A stretch of 64,000 bases of DNA from Pseudomarimonas arenosa (GCF_014841215.1 NZ_JACYTR010000017.1:24994-88993), one strand, 5' to 3'; numbered from the stretch's first letter, positions 39,519 through 48,766 are shown. The notes: generated by a model not told the origin, from the sequence alone. Numbers and translations are program-made.

Positions 39519-39635
39519 CTTGGTCGAGTCATCTTCGAACGGACCCTGAGTGCTCGGCTTCGATTGGCCGACTGCGGCAGGCCCCGCCAGCGAAGCCTCC
39601 CGAACCGGGTTTGCGGCTCAGGAGGCTGCAGTTGA

Positions 39636-40067
39636 TCAGGCGACGACCAACTTGACGTCGATATTGCCGCGGGTGGCGTTGGAGTAGGGGCAGACCTGAT
39701 GTGCCTTGGCGACCAGTTCCTCGGCCTGTTCGCGCGGCATGCCGGGGATCGAAATCTCCAATTCCACTTCGATGCCGAAGGCCGCGCCTTGGCGGATCGG
39801 GCCGATGCCAACGGTGCCGTTGATCTGCACATCGTCGGGCAGGTTGATTTTGGTCTTGCCGGCCACCGCCTTCATCGCGCCGATGAAACAGGCGGAATAA
39901 CCGGCGGCGAACAGCTGTTCCGGATTGGTGCCGTCGCCGCCCGGGCCGCCGAGTTCCTTGGGCGTGCTGAGCTTGACGTCGAGCGCGTTGTCCGAGCTGT
40001 GGGCACGACCTTCGCGGCCGCCGACGGCGGTGGCATGGGCGCGGTACAGCACTTTGTCCAATGACAT
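39636..40067 (-). CDS. ohr: Organic hydroperoxide resistance protein
   Basis: A 143-residue OsmC/Ohr-family thiol peroxidase that reduces organic hydroperoxides. The two redox Cys are Cys60 ([10 protein letters not shown]) and Cys125 ([13 protein letters not shown]), and both surrounding motifs are those of the Ohr branch and not of OsmC. The length is normal. CTGAGGAGAATTCCC on the coding strand supplies the ribosome binding site. It is preceded on the same strand by an OhrR-type repressor gene and a candidate operator, so induction by peroxide is expected. Confidence 0.95.
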   Translation of the reverse strand: MSLDKVLYRAHATAVGGREGRAHSSDNALDVKLSTPKELGGPGGDGTNPEQLFAAGYSACFIGAMKAVAGKTKINLPDDVQINGTVGIGPIRQGAAFGIEVELEISIPGMPREQAEELVAKAHQVCPYSNATRGNIDVKLVVA

Positions 40068-40133
40068 GGGAATTCTCCTCAGGTGAGGCCGCGGTCCTGC
40101 GGCGGGACATCCATGGTGAGCCAGTCTAGCGGA

Positions 40134-40159
40134 AAAATAAATCGCGCGCTATTTAATTT
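40134..40159. promoter_or_regulatory. Candidate OhrR operator
   Basis: AAAATAAATC (40134-40143) and TATTTAATTT (40150-40159) are inverted repeats matching at 8 of 10 positions around GCGCGC. The dyad lies in the 85-bp region between ohrR and ohr and overlaps the ohrR stop codon. It is AT-rich in a GC-rich setting, as OhrR sites are. Position and symmetry fit repression of ohr; the exact site is inferred. Confidence 0.5.
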
Positions 40160-40635
40160 TCTGCGGCAGCGCGGTGACCGAGGTGTTGGTTCAGCTGCTG
40201 CCGCAGGCTTTCAAGCTCTTGCCGCAACTGGATCAACTCAGTGGCGGGGCAGCCCGATGCCGCCAAAACCCCGGCTGGAACATCCCGCGCACGGCTCTTC
40301 AAGGCCCGCCCGGCCTCGGTGAGTTCGATCAGTACCTCGCGGGCGTCATGCTCGGCCCGTTGGCGCGACACCAATCCGGCCACCTCCAGGCGCTTCAGCA
40401 GCGGCGTCAGGGTGGCGGAATCGAGCTGCAATCTGGCGCCAATATCAATGACTCTGAGGCCGTCGGCTTCCCACAACACCAGCATGACCAGGTATTGCGG
40501 ATAGGTCAGTCCGAGGGGGGCAAGCAGCGGTCGGTAGACCTTCTGCAGGGCCAGGCTGGTCGAGTACAGGGCGAAGCAAACCTGTTGATCGAGACGCAGG
40601 GCGGCGTCGGCAGTGGGAGGTTGAGCGCGTCTCAT
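40153..40635 (-). CDS. ohrR: MarR-family organic-peroxide sensor OhrR
   Basis: A 160-residue winged-helix repressor. The reactive Cys20 in LDQQVCFALYSTS is the peroxide-sensing residue of OhrR, and YPQYLVMLVLWE with LDSATLTPLLKRLE covers the DNA-binding domain. A further Cys (SGCPATE) near residue 128 could be the resolving thiol of the two-Cys class. The ATG at 40635 is preferred over an upstream TTG at 40641. It is transcribed in the same direction as ohr, upstream of it. Confidence 0.92.
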   Translation of the reverse strand: MRRAQPPTADAALRLDQQVCFALYSTSLALQKVYRPLLAPLGLTYPQYLVMLVLWEADGLRVIDIGARLQLDSATLTPLLKRLEVAGLVSRQRAEHDAREVLIELTEAGRALKSRARDVPAGVLAASGCPATELIQLRQELESLRQQLNQHLGHRAAAEN

Positions 40636-40742
40636 GGTCAAATCCTAGCGCATGCGGTGGCTTGAGCCACGGTGACGCAGGTGATCCTGCAAACTGTCGC
40701 GTAGAGCGGTAGGCTTGTCGCTAGCGGCAGTGCCGCGTTGCC

Positions 40743-41732
40743 ATGGCGGGCGTGCATAATCGTCTCGCTACGACAACGGCGGCAACCAGCGCGGCGCACA
40801 TCAAGGACAGCACTGAATCGGGGGCACCCGTGGAACACGGAACGGTCAAAGGCAAGGTCCTCACTGAGATGACATCGCGGGTCATGACGCCATCAATGGC
40901 GGCGGAAACCCGTCCCTGGTGTTTGTCGATCGTCGCCGGTGGTATGGCCGGCCAGAATTTTCCACTGACCGATTCGGTATTGATCGGTCGCACCGGTCAG
41001 GTCGATATCACCCTCGGCGAGGCCAGCGTGTCACGACGCCACTGCCATCTATTCCGCAAGCGCGGCGGGTACTGGGTGGCCGATCTCGGGGCGACCAATC
41101 CGACCCTGGTCAATGGGTTGCAGATCACCCTCAGCCCGGTGTTCGACGGCGACATGCTACGCCTGGGCGATCTCGATGCGCGGCTGCTGGCGCCCTCCAA
41201 TCCGGACAATCCGCTGCCCTATGGTCACCGCGAAGATTCCGGCGTCGATTCGCTGACTGGAATTGAGTCGCGCGCCCGTTTCCGCCAGCGTATGGAAGAG
41301 TCCTTCGACCCCAAGCGCGGCCCCGATGGGCTGCGCATGGTGGCCCTGGATCTTGATCATTTCAAACATGTGGTCGACCGCTTCAGCCTCGGCGCGGGTG
41401 ACGATGCCTTGGCTGCCGTCGGCAAGCTGATCCAGGATCAGTTGCCTGATGGGGCCTACGCCGGGCGCATCGGCGGTGAAGAATTCGCCCTGCTGCTGCC
41501 AGATACCGGCAAGGATGAGGCGATGCGGATCGCTGAGCGGCTGCGCACCGCTATTGCCGCCATGCAGTTGCTGGAAGACGGTGAACCGATCAGCTTTACC
41601 GCCAGCGTTGGCGTCGCCGCGGTACGTGCGACCGACACCAAGGTCGACACCCTGTACGCCCGCGCCGACTCTGCCCTTTACGAAGCCAAACGGCTGGGGC
41701 GCAATCGCGTGGTGGCGTTTCCCGATGCTTGA
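40743..41732 (+). CDS. FHA-GGDEF diguanylate cyclase
   Basis: A protein of up to 329 residues. An FHA domain (about 60-148; LIGR, SVSRRHCHLF, NPTLVNG) should bind phosphothreonine. A GGDEF domain (165-328) starts at DSLTGIESRARF and has GGEEF at 244-248. Two features look degenerate: the segment DHFKHVVDRFSLGAGDD has Val in place of the usual Asn of FKxxND, and no RxxD I-site precedes GGEEF. The start may be the ATG at 40743 or one at 40869. The HD-GYP gene follows directly, so synthesis and breakdown of c-di-GMP are paired. The Ser/Thr kinases in the window could supply the phosphothreonine signal. Confidence 0.9.
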   Translation: MAGVHNRLATTTAATSAAHIKDSTESGAPVEHGTVKGKVLTEMTSRVMTPSMAAETRPWCLSIVAGGMAGQNFPLTDSVLIGRTGQVDITLGEASVSRRHCHLFRKRGGYWVADLGATNPTLVNGLQITLSPVFDGDMLRLGDLDARLLAPSNPDNPLPYGHREDSGVDSLTGIESRARFRQRMEESFDPKRGPDGLRMVALDLDHFKHVVDRFSLGAGDDALAAVGKLIQDQLPDGAYAGRIGGEEFALLLPDTGKDEAMRIAERLRTAIAAMQLLEDGEPISFTASVGVAAVRATDTKVDTLYARADSALYEAKRLGRNRVVAFPDA

Positions 41733-41740
41733 GCGCCGCG

Positions 41741-43372
41741 ATGACGCGCGATAGCGATATCCTGCAGCGACTTAACACGCTGATTGAAGTCGGGGCGGCG
41801 CTGTCGTCGGAGCGCGACATTCGCCGTCTGCTGGAAACCATTCTGGAATCGGCACGGCGCCTGACCCGCGCCGATGGCGGCACCCTATACCGAGTGGAAG
41901 ATCAGAAGAAGCTGCGTTTCGAGGTGCTGCGCAACGACAGCCTGGGATACAACATGGGCGGGCGCAGTGGTCAGCCGATCGATTTTCGGCCGATCGAGCT
42001 ATACGACCGCAACGGCGAGCCCAATCGCAGCACGGTGGTGACCTATGCCGCGCTGTCCGGCGAAACCGTCAATGTAGCCGACGCCTACAACACCAGCGGT
42101 TTCGACTTTGCAGGTACGCGCAAGTTTGATGCCGACAACGGTTATCGCTCGACCTCCTTCCTTACTGTGCCGATGAAGAATGGCGAGGGCGAGGTGATCG
42201 GGGTTCTGCAGCTGATCAATGCGCTCGACCCGGAAGGCCGGGTCACCGCCTTCAGCGATGCCGATCAGCAACTGGTCGAATCGCTGGCCTCACAGGCGGC
42301 GATCGCACTGTCCAACCGCTTGCTGATCGAGCAACAGGAGCGGCTGTTCGAGAGCCTGATTGGCCTGATCAATGCCGCTATCGACGAGAAGTCGCCTTAT
42401 ACCGGCGGTCACTGCGAGCGCGTGCCGGCGCTGACCATGATGATCGCCGAAGCGGCCGATCGCATCACCAGCGGGCCGCTGGCAGACTTCAGCATGAGCG
42501 AGAAGGATCGCTACGAGCTGAAGATCGCCGGCCTGCTGCACGATTGCGGCAAGATCACCACGCCGGTGCACGTGGTCGACAAGGGCACCAAGCTGGAGAC
42601 CCTGTTCGATCGTGTGCATATGCTCGACACCCGCTTCGAGGTATTGATCCGCGATCAGCAGCTGGCCGCCGCGCGCGGAGAAATCACCGAGCAGGAATGC
42701 CAGGCGCGCATTGAGGATCTGCTGCAGCGGCGCGAGCAGGTGCGCAGCAGCAATATCGGTGGCGAATTCATGGATGACGCGAAGATCGCCGAAATCGAGA
42801 GCACGGCCAAGCTGCGCTGGACGCCGTACGGTAGCGAAGAGCGCGAGTTTCTCGATGCCGATGAGCGGGAAAATCTGACCATCCGCAAGGGCACCTTGAC
42901 CCGCCGTGAGCGCGACATCATCAACCACCACATCGTGGTAACGATCAAGATGCTCGAAGCCTTGCCCTGGCCGAAGCATTTGACCAAGGTGCCGGAATAT
43001 GCCGGCGGCCACCACGAACGCATGGATGGCAAGGGCTATCCGCGTGGATTGACCCGTGAGCAGATGAGCGTGCAGGCGCGGGTGATGGGGATTGCCGATA
43101 TCTTCGAAGCCCTGACCGCCGGCGACCGGCCGTACAAGGATGGCAAGTCGCTGTCAGAAGCCATTCGCATACTCGCCCTGATGAAGCAGGACCATCACAT
43201 CGACCCCGATCTGTTCGAAGTGTTCCTGCGCGAGAAGGTCTACCTGCGTTACGCCAAACGCTTCCTTCCGGCGCACCAGATCGACAGCGTCGATTGGAGC
43301 AAGATTCCTGGCTTGAGTCCGGAGTTGGTGCGCGACCTGCAGGCCAGTGAGGGTGGTGGACGTAGGCGTTAA
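41741..43372 (+). CDS. GAF-HD-GYP phosphodiesterase
   Basis: A 543-residue protein. A GAF domain (about 10-190; ADGGTLYRVE and LTVPMKNGEGEVIGVLQLINAL) precedes an HD-GYP domain. The metal-binding HD is His267-Asp268 in LLHDCGK, and the signature HHERMDGKGYPRGL lies at 424-437. A charged helical insert of about 110 residues separates these motifs, longer than in the simplest HD-GYP proteins. The enzyme should hydrolyse c-di-GMP. The ATG at 41741 is preferred over a TTG at 41729; it lies 8 nt after the FHA-GGDEF stop, so the genes form an operon. Confidence 0.93.
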   Translation: MTRDSDILQRLNTLIEVGAALSSERDIRRLLETILESARRLTRADGGTLYRVEDQKKLRFEVLRNDSLGYNMGGRSGQPIDFRPIELYDRNGEPNRSTVVTYAALSGETVNVADAYNTSGFDFAGTRKFDADNGYRSTSFLTVPMKNGEGEVIGVLQLINALDPEGRVTAFSDADQQLVESLASQAAIALSNRLLIEQQERLFESLIGLINAAIDEKSPYTGGHCERVPALTMMIAEAADRITSGPLADFSMSEKDRYELKIAGLLHDCGKITTPVHVVDKGTKLETLFDRVHMLDTRFEVLIRDQQLAAARGEITEQECQARIEDLLQRREQVRSSNIGGEFMDDAKIAEIESTAKLRWTPYGSEEREFLDADERENLTIRKGTLTRRERDIINHHIVVTIKMLEALPWPKHLTKVPEYAGGHHERMDGKGYPRGLTREQMSVQARVMGIADIFEALTAGDRPYKDGKSLSEAIRILALMKQDHHIDPDLFEVFLREKVYLRYAKRFLPAHQIDSVDWSKIPGLSPELVRDLQASEGGGRRR

Positions 43373-43408
43373 GAGCTGGCTTGAGCGGGCAGGGTCCCGC
43401 AAGGAGCG

Positions 43409-44068
43409 ATGATGGATGCGGCCGCGGTGGAGAAGGCGATTGCCGACGGCGATCTGCAGGGGATTCGCGAGTTGCTGAAGAGCAGTCCGGAACTGGCGCT
43501 GTCCGAGACTAGTGCCGGAGTCAGCGTGCTGATGCTGGCCCTGTATCAGGGCAAGTCAGCGATTGCCGACCTGCTGGCTGAACAGGTTGACTCACTGCCG
43601 CTGTTCGAAGCGGTTGCCCTGGGGCGGTTGGAAGCCGTGCGGCCGCTGTTGCAAGCGGACCCCAATCGGCTGCAGGCCTGGTCCAGCGACGGCTTTCAGC
43701 CGTTGCATCTGGCCGCCTTCTTCGCCCGCCAACCGGTGCTGAACCATCTGCTCAGTCTGGGGGCCGATCCCAACCAGCGGGCCCGTCAGCCGGGGGCGAT
43801 GACGCCCTTGCATTCAGCCGCCGCCAGCCGACAGACCGCCGGCGTAGAGGCTTTGTTGGAGGCAGGTGCCGACCCCAACATCCAGCAGGGTGGCGGCTTC
43901 ACGGCCCTGATGTCGGCCGCCTTGCACGGTAATCTGGCCATGATCGACACTCTGCTGCGCAGCGGCGCCGATCGACAGCTGCAAGCCGATGATGGTCGGC
44001 GCGCGCGTGACATGGCGGCGCAGAGTGGTCACAGCGAAGCGGTGCTCAGGCTGGATGCAGTGGACTGA
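43409..44068 (+). CDS. Ankyrin-repeat protein
   Basis: A 219-residue protein with about five ankyrin repeats and no signal peptide. Repeats are seen at GFQPLHLAAFFARQPVLNHLLSLGADPN, GAMTPLHSAAASRQ, GGFTALMSAALHGN and the terminal GRRARDMAAQSGH (first one given in parts: GFQPLHLAAFF and LLSLGADPN). AAGGAG lies before two adjacent ATG codons; the first at 43409 is taken. It follows the HD-GYP gene by 36 nt and may belong to the same operon, perhaps as an interaction module. No enzymatic function is visible. Confidence 0.85.
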   Translation: MMDAAAVEKAIADGDLQGIRELLKSSPELALSETSAGVSVLMLALYQGKSAIADLLAEQVDSLPLFEAVALGRLEAVRPLLQADPNRLQAWSSDGFQPLHLAAFFARQPVLNHLLSLGADPNQRARQPGAMTPLHSAAASRQTAGVEALLEAGADPNIQQGGGFTALMSAALHGNLAMIDTLLRSGADRQLQADDGRRARDMAAQSGHSEAVLRLDAVD

Positions 44069-44081
44069 GTGTGCAAATGAA

Positions 44082-44103
44082 AAGGGCGCCTCGCGGCGCC
44101 CTT
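44082..44103. terminator. Bidirectional hairpin terminator
   Basis: AAGGGCGCC (44082-44090) and GGCGCCCTT (44095-44103) form a perfect 9-bp stem with a TCGC loop, between the convergent ankyrin and htpX genes. A runs on one side and T-rich sequence on the other fit termination from both directions. Confidence 0.85.
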
Positions 44104-44125
44104 GCTTCATCAGCCGTGGGTTCAC

Positions 44126-44998
44126 TTACTGGCGCAGGGCGGCAATGCGCTGCTCCAGCGGCGGATGCGAAGCGAACAGGGCCATCAGGCCGTCCTTCTT
44201 GCCGGCGATGCCGAAGGCGGCCAGCTCACCCGGCAGCGGCGGCGGTTGCATCGAACGCAGTCGCTCCAGGGCAGCGATCATCTTGCCGCGACCGGCGAAC
44301 TGCGCACCACCGGCGTCGGCGCGGAACTCGCGCTGGCGGCTGACCCAGGCGACGACCATCGAAGCCAGAACGCCGAGGAAAATCTCCGCGGCGATCGAGG
44401 TCACCCAGTAGGCTATGCCAGGACCATCCTCGTTCTTGAACACCACGCGATCGACGGTGTGACCGATGATGCGGGCCAGGAAGATCACGAAGGTATTGAC
44501 CACGCCCTGCACCAGGGCCAGGGTCACCATGTCGCCATTGGCGACGTGGGCAATCTCGTGGCCGAGAACCGCTTCGACCTCATCGCGCTCCATGTTCTGC
44601 AACAGGCCGGTGCTGACCGCCACCAGGGCGGCATTCTTGTTCATGCCGGTGGCGAAGGCGTTGGGATCCGGGCTGTGGTAGATCGCCACTTCGGGCATCT
44701 TGATGCCGGCCATCTGCGCCTGGCGCTGCACCGTGCTGAACAGCCACTGCTCGGTAGCATTGCGCGGCTGGGTGATGACTTCGGCGCCGGTGCTGCGCTT
44801 GGCCATCCACTTCGACATGGCGAGCGAGATGAAGGCGCCGCCAAAGCCGAACACCGCTGCGAAGATCAGCAGGTTGGTGTAGTTCAGCGCCCCGCCCTGG
44901 GCATTCAGGTAGTGGTCGACGCCCAGCAGGCGCAGCACTGTCCCAAGGACCAGGATGACGGCAAGGTTGGTGAGTAGGAAAAGGCCTACGCGACGCAT
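44126..44998 (-). CDS. htpX: Membrane zinc metalloprotease HtpX
   Basis: A 290-residue M48 protease of the inner membrane that takes part in quality control of membrane proteins. Helices lie at about 7-27, 42-60, 157-180 and 190-215. The zinc motif HEIAH is at 147-151, and the third ligand lies in [13 protein letters not shown]. The N-terminal [19 protein letters not shown] is typical. It is a single gene; no heat-shock promoter could be assigned with confidence. Confidence 0.96.
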   Translation of the reverse strand: MRRVGLFLLTNLAVILVLGTVLRLLGVDHYLNAQGGALNYTNLLIFAAVFGFGGAFISLAMSKWMAKRSTGAEVITQPRNATEQWLFSTVQRQAQMAGIKMPEVAIYHSPDPNAFATGMNKNAALVAVSTGLLQNMERDEVEAVLGHEIAHVANGDMVTLALVQGVVNTFVIFLARIIGHTVDRVVFKNEDGPGIAYWVTSIAAEIFLGVLASMVVAWVSRQREFRADAGGAQFAGRGKMIAALERLRSMQPPPLPGELAAFGIAGKKDGLMALFASHPPLEQRIAALRQ

Positions 44999-45149
44999 GG
45001 GTTGAATCCTCCATCTAGAGTTCTGAGCTGCCCGTGGGCGGGCTCCTCATTGGAAACAGAATTGGTGACAGGACGTCTGGCTTGCAAGTGATCGCTGCAC
45101 CATGGACGGCAAAATTCGAAATTGTGGACGTGGTGAGTTTGTGAATCGT

Positions 45150-46145
45150 TCAGCCAGTGAAGCGCCGCTCCACCTCGGCCAGGGTGGGCATGGCCTGGGC
45201 CGCGCCGCTGGATTCGATGGCGCAACCAGCCACTTGCACGGCGAATGCGACGTGCTGCTGCAGGTTGCGCCCGGGGGCGCTGGCCAGACTGGCGGCCAGT
45301 CCACCATTGAAAGCATCGCCGGCGCCGGTGGTATCGACCACATTGACCGCGGCTGCGGGCGTTCTGAAAAACGGCGGATCTTCACCTGCGGGTGAGGCCT
45401 GCGATACGAACACACCGGCGGCGCCCAGGGTGAGGGCGATGGTGGCGGTGGGCAGCATTCGGCACCAGGTATGCAATTGCGCGGCATCGGCCGCAGCCAG
45501 CGCCTGTTCGTTGACCTCGACCTCAAACAGCCGCAGCAGATCGCAGAACTCCGTTTCGTTCGGCGTGATGATGTCGGCGGCCTGCAGCAGGGCGCGCACC
45601 TGCGGGCTGTCGCTGCTGGGCGCCGGATTATGAATGCAGGTCACTCCGGCCGCGCGGGCCACCTCGATCGCCCGCAGGCTGGCCACCGGATGAACTTCAT
45701 GTTGGGTCAGCAGCACCCTGGCCTGCTCGATCAACTCGCGCTGCGCCAGCACCTGTGCCGGCGACAGCAAGGCATTGGCGCCGGGCGCCACGATGATCAT
45801 GTTCTGGCCAGCGCCGTCAAGCCAGATTGCGGCGGTGCCGGTGGCCTCGCTGCACAGTTGCCAGCGGGCATCGATGTTTTCGCTGCGCGCCAATGCGGCG
45901 GCGTTATCACCCAGGGGGTCGCGACCGACGGCGGCAATGAAGCCGGTGCGTGCCGCAAGCCTGGCCGCCGCGACGGCCTGATTGAAGCCCTTGCCACCGG
46001 GGCCGGAAAAGAACCGGCCCATGCGGGTTTCGCCCGGCTGCGGAAAGCGTGCGCCTTGCCAGACCATGTCCTGGTTGTAGCTGCCCACCACCACGACCTG
46101 CGCCGCCGCTTGTTTGGCTTTCTTGCTGCGTGCTTGGCTGCTCAT
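45150..46145 (-). CDS. rbsK: PfkB-family sugar kinase, ribokinase-like
   Basis: A 331-residue cytosolic kinase. The start VVVVGSYNQDMVWQGARFPQPGET contains the first PfkB signature; the GPGGKGFNQAVAAARLAA stretch binds the sugar. The second signature is DTTGAGDAFNGGLAA, with the catalytic Asp in GAGD. Best fit is ribokinase, phosphorylating ribose at O5. The gene starts 24 nt after the nucleoside transporter on the same strand, so a role in using ribose from imported nucleosides is likely, although no nucleosidase is adjacent. Confidence 0.87.
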   Translation of the reverse strand: MSSQARSKKAKQAAAQVVVVGSYNQDMVWQGARFPQPGETRMGRFFSGPGGKGFNQAVAAARLAARTGFIAAVGRDPLGDNAAALARSENIDARWQLCSEATGTAAIWLDGAGQNMIIVAPGANALLSPAQVLAQRELIEQARVLLTQHEVHPVASLRAIEVARAAGVTCIHNPAPSSDSPQVRALLQAADIITPNETEFCDLLRLFEVEVNEQALAAADAAQLHTWCRMLPTATIALTLGAAGVFVSQASPAGEDPPFFRTPAAAVNVVDTTGAGDAFNGGLAASLASAPGRNLQQHVAFAVQVAGCAIESSGAAQAMPTLAEVERRFTG

Positions 46146-46169
46146 AACAGATACTTCAGTTGCAGCGCT

Positions 46170-47453
46170 TCACAGCTGCGAAATCACGCCAGCAATGGTG
46201 GCGGTCATCAGGGTGGCAATCGAGCCGCCGAGCACTGCGCGCAGTCCAAACACGGCCAGATCCTGGCGCCGCTCTGGCGCCAGCCCGCCGATGCCGCCGA
46301 TCTGGATCGCGATCGAACTGAAGTTGGCGAAGCCGCACAGGGCGTAGGTCGAGATCAGCACCGAGTGTTCGCTGAGGCTGACGCCGGCCACCTTGCCCTG
46401 CACGATATCGCCCAGGCTGAGGTAGGCGACGAACTCGTTCAGCACCACCTTGGTGCCGATCAGGCCGCCAACGGTGGGCGCATCGGCCCAGGGCACCCCG
46501 ATCAGCCAGGCGATCGGCGCCAGCAGGTAGCCGAGCAGGGAGGCCAGATCGGTCGGTTTGCCCAAGGCGGCGCTCAAGCCGGTAGCGTCGCCGAGCCAGG
46601 TGAGCGGCGCGTTGACCAGGGCGATAAGGGCGACAAAAGCCAGCAGCATGGCGCCGACGTTCAGCGCCAGACGCAGGCCATCTGCAGCGCCGGCAGCGGC
46701 CGCATCGATGATATTGGCGGTGGTCTTCTCCACCTCGACTTTCACCTTGCCCATGGTCATCGGCTGGCCGGTTTCCGGCACCAGGATCTTGGCCACCACC
46801 AGGGTGGCCGGCGCGGCCATGATGCTGGCGGTGATCAGGTGCTTGGCGAAGGCCGCCTGCTGCACCGGATCATCGCCGCCCAACATCAGCACGTAGGCGC
46901 CGAGCACGCCGCCGGCGATGGTTGCCATGCCGCCGACCATCAGGGTCAGCAGTTCCGAGGGTGTCATGCTCAACACATAGGGTTTCACCACCAGCGGTGC
47001 TTCGGTCTGGCCGATAAAGGCATTGGCGCAGACCGACAGCGTTTCGGCGCCCGACACCGGCATCACCTTGGTGATTACCCAGGCCATGCCCTTGACGATC
47101 GCCTGCATCACGCCGAGGTGATACAGCACCGACATGAAGGCGGCGAAGAAAATGATCGTCGGCAATACCTGAAAGGCAAATACAAAGCCGAACTTCTCGA
47201 TCCTGGCCAGATCGCCAAAGATGAATTGTGAGCCCTGGGCGGTAAAGCCCAGCAGGGCAACAAAGCCCTCACTGAGTTTTCCAAACGCCACCGCGCCCCA
47301 GGGCGTCAGCAGCACGAACACCGCAAACACCAGCTGCAGGCCGATGCCGGTGGCGACCAGACGCCAGTTGACTGACCGCTTGTTGTTGGAGAACAGCCAG
47401 GTCAGGCCGATCAGACAGGCCAGGCCAAACAGCCCGAACAGGATTGACAGCAT
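46170..47453 (-). CDS. nupC: Concentrative nucleoside transporter NupC
   Basis: A 427-residue inner-membrane transporter of the CNT family. The N-terminal hydrophobic helices, the gating/nucleoside-binding stretches GQTEAPLVVKPYV and MTPSELLTLMVGGMATIAGGVLGAY (in parts SELLTLMVGG and MATIAGGVLGAY), and the C-terminal NEFVAYLSLG and YALCGFANFSSIAIQ are all present. Uptake is driven by H+ or Na+. It is the first gene of an operon with a ribokinase. No PurR-like or CytR-like site could be identified in the 335-bp upstream region. Confidence 0.95.
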   Translation of the reverse strand: MLSILFGLFGLACLIGLTWLFSNNKRSVNWRLVATGIGLQLVFAVFVLLTPWGAVAFGKLSEGFVALLGFTAQGSQFIFGDLARIEKFGFVFAFQVLPTIIFFAAFMSVLYHLGVMQAIVKGMAWVITKVMPVSGAETLSVCANAFIGQTEAPLVVKPYVLSMTPSELLTLMVGGMATIAGGVLGAYVLMLGGDDPVQQAAFAKHLITASIMAAPATLVVAKILVPETGQPMTMGKVKVEVEKTTANIIDAAAAGAADGLRLALNVGAMLLAFVALIALVNAPLTWLGDATGLSAALGKPTDLASLLGYLLAPIAWLIGVPWADAPTVGGLIGTKVVLNEFVAYLSLGDIVQGKVAGVSLSEHSVLISTYALCGFANFSSIAIQIGGIGGLAPERRQDLAVFGLRAVLGGSIATLMTATIAGVISQL

Positions 47454-47788
47454 GCAACACCCCTAAGCGGACGGGGCGTGCCCCACTCCGAAATAGCCAG
47501 CGCCCAGGCGGTTCCCCTGCCCGGACAAACGATCGCGGCAGAGTAGGCGCTTCGGCGGTGGCCGGCAAGCGCTGCGGCCGGGGCGTGCCGCGTAGCAGCC
47601 GGTGCGCCCCGCAATCGGCCACGCGCCACGGCCAAGGATCGCCCGGGAGATCTACAGCACATCGTAGGCGCGCAGTTGCCGGATCTTTCGGCGCGACCTG
47701 ATGGAATATGCCGGGTTGCGTCGACCGAACGGAGGCGAACCGCCGTGCGGAGTAGACTTGAGCCGAGTTCCAAGGAGGAGATTCGTCG
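47454..47788. other. Divergent spacer with a family A palindrome
   Basis: The 335-bp region between nupC (minus) and the aldo/keto reductase (plus) contains a complete CCGGAT palindrome (47679-47714) and no gene. AAGGAGGAG at 47773-47781 serves as the ribosome binding site for the reductase. No promoter pair can be named with confidence. Confidence 0.6.
47679..47714. repeat. Complete CCGGAT palindrome (family A)
   Basis: Left arm CCGGATCTTTC (47679-47689) is identical to the copy at 18309, the loop GGCGCGACCTGAT differs at one base, and the right arm GGAATATGCCGG (47703-47714) has one substitution and one insertion. It lies about 75 bp upstream of the aldo/keto reductase. Confidence 0.7.
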
Positions 47789-48766
47789 ATGCACTACCGT
47801 CGTATGGGCCGCTCAGGCCTGAAGCTGTCTGCGCTGTCGCTGGGCTCCTGGCTGACCTTTGCGCGGCAGATCGGCCGCAACGATGCGCGCGAACTGGTGG
47901 CCCATGCCTACGACAGCGGGGTGAACTTCTTCGACAACGCCGAAGCCTATGCCGACGGCGAGTCGGAACAGTTGATGGGTGATGTGATCGCCGACCTGCG
48001 TTTGCCGCGTGATGGCTGGTGCGTATCGAGCAAGGTGTTCTTCGGCTCGGCCAGTGAGCCGCGGCCGACCCAGAAAGGCCTGTCGCGCAAACATATCGTC
48101 GATGCCTGCCATGCTGCGCTGAAGCGATTGCGGGTCGATTACCTCGATCTCTACTACTGCCATCGCCACGACCCGGACACGCCGGTGGAAGAGGTGGTGA
48201 TCAGCATGGATGCGCTGATCCGGCAAGGCAAGGTGCTGTACTGGGGCACCTCGGAATGGCCCGCCGATGCGATCGAAGAAGCCTGCAAGTTTGCCGTCAA
48301 GCACGGCTTGATCGCCCCGGCCGTCGAGCAGCCCCAATACAACCTGTTTCATCGACAGCGGGTCGAACTGGAATATGCGCCGCTGTTTTCCGCCTATGGC
48401 ATCGGCCTGACCACCTGGTCGCCGCTGGCTTCCGGGCTGCTGACCGGAAAATATCTGGATTCGAGCACCTCACACGCGCGACTGCAGCGCAAGGATCTGG
48501 ACTGGCTGGCGCGCTCGGTGCGCGGCGATTCAGCGGAACAGCGTGACAAGCAGGTGGGGCACTTTGTCGAGCTGTGTCAGCAGTACGAACTTTCGCCGAC
48601 GCAGCTGGCGATTGCCTGGTGCCTGAGCAATCCGCATGTCAGCTCGGTAATTCTCGGCGCGACCACGGTGGCCCAGCTGGAGCACAATCTGCACAGTCTG
48701 AGCTTGCTGGGAAGGGTGGAAGAAGAGCTGATGGCCAAGGCGCAGTCGTTGTTTGAATGCGATTAG
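47789..48766 (+). CDS. Aldo/keto reductase (voltage-gated K+ channel beta-like class)
   Basis: A 325-residue NADPH-dependent TIM-barrel oxidoreductase. The N-terminal YRRMGRSGLKLSALSLGSW and NFFDNAEAYADGESEQLMG, with the catalytic Asp and Tyr, are followed by SSKVFFGS (Lys) and YCHRHDPDTP (His). VIPGATT-like VILGATTVAQLEHNL near the end is the cofactor-binding segment. Closest in style to AKR6/YghZ and Kv-beta proteins, which reduce aldehydes such as methylglyoxal. AAGGAGGAG gives a strong ribosome binding site. It appears to be a single-gene unit. Confidence 0.92.
   Translation: MHYRRMGRSGLKLSALSLGSWLTFARQIGRNDARELVAHAYDSGVNFFDNAEAYADGESEQLMGDVIADLRLPRDGWCVSSKVFFGSASEPRPTQKGLSRKHIVDACHAALKRLRVDYLDLYYCHRHDPDTPVEEVVISMDALIRQGKVLYWGTSEWPADAIEEACKFAVKHGLIAPAVEQPQYNLFHRQRVELEYAPLFSAYGIGLTTWSPLASGLLTGKYLDSSTSHARLQRKDLDWLARSVRGDSAEQRDKQVGHFVELCQQYELSPTQLAIAWCLSNPHVSSVILGATTVAQLEHNLHSLSLLGRVEEELMAKAQSLFECD

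Larger units (their letters stand above)
38977..39635. other. Repeat-filled spacer between the nqr operon and ohr
   Basis: This 659-bp region holds no credible gene. It begins with a partial family A palindrome (38989-39018), continues with degenerate pieces of a repeat (39031-39164), then two full copies of a 177-bp unit (39165-39518), and ends with unique sequence before the ohr stop. Because the period is a multiple of three, reading frames stay open across the copies, but their products are simply repeated Arg/Lys-rich strings. Confidence 0.75.

Noticed and set aside
45471..47231. Long plus-strand open frame (586 codons) opposite rbsK and nupC
   Set aside because: It spans two well-supported genes and their gap on the other strand, and its composition (many His, Gln, Gly, Arg) is typical of an antisense shadow.
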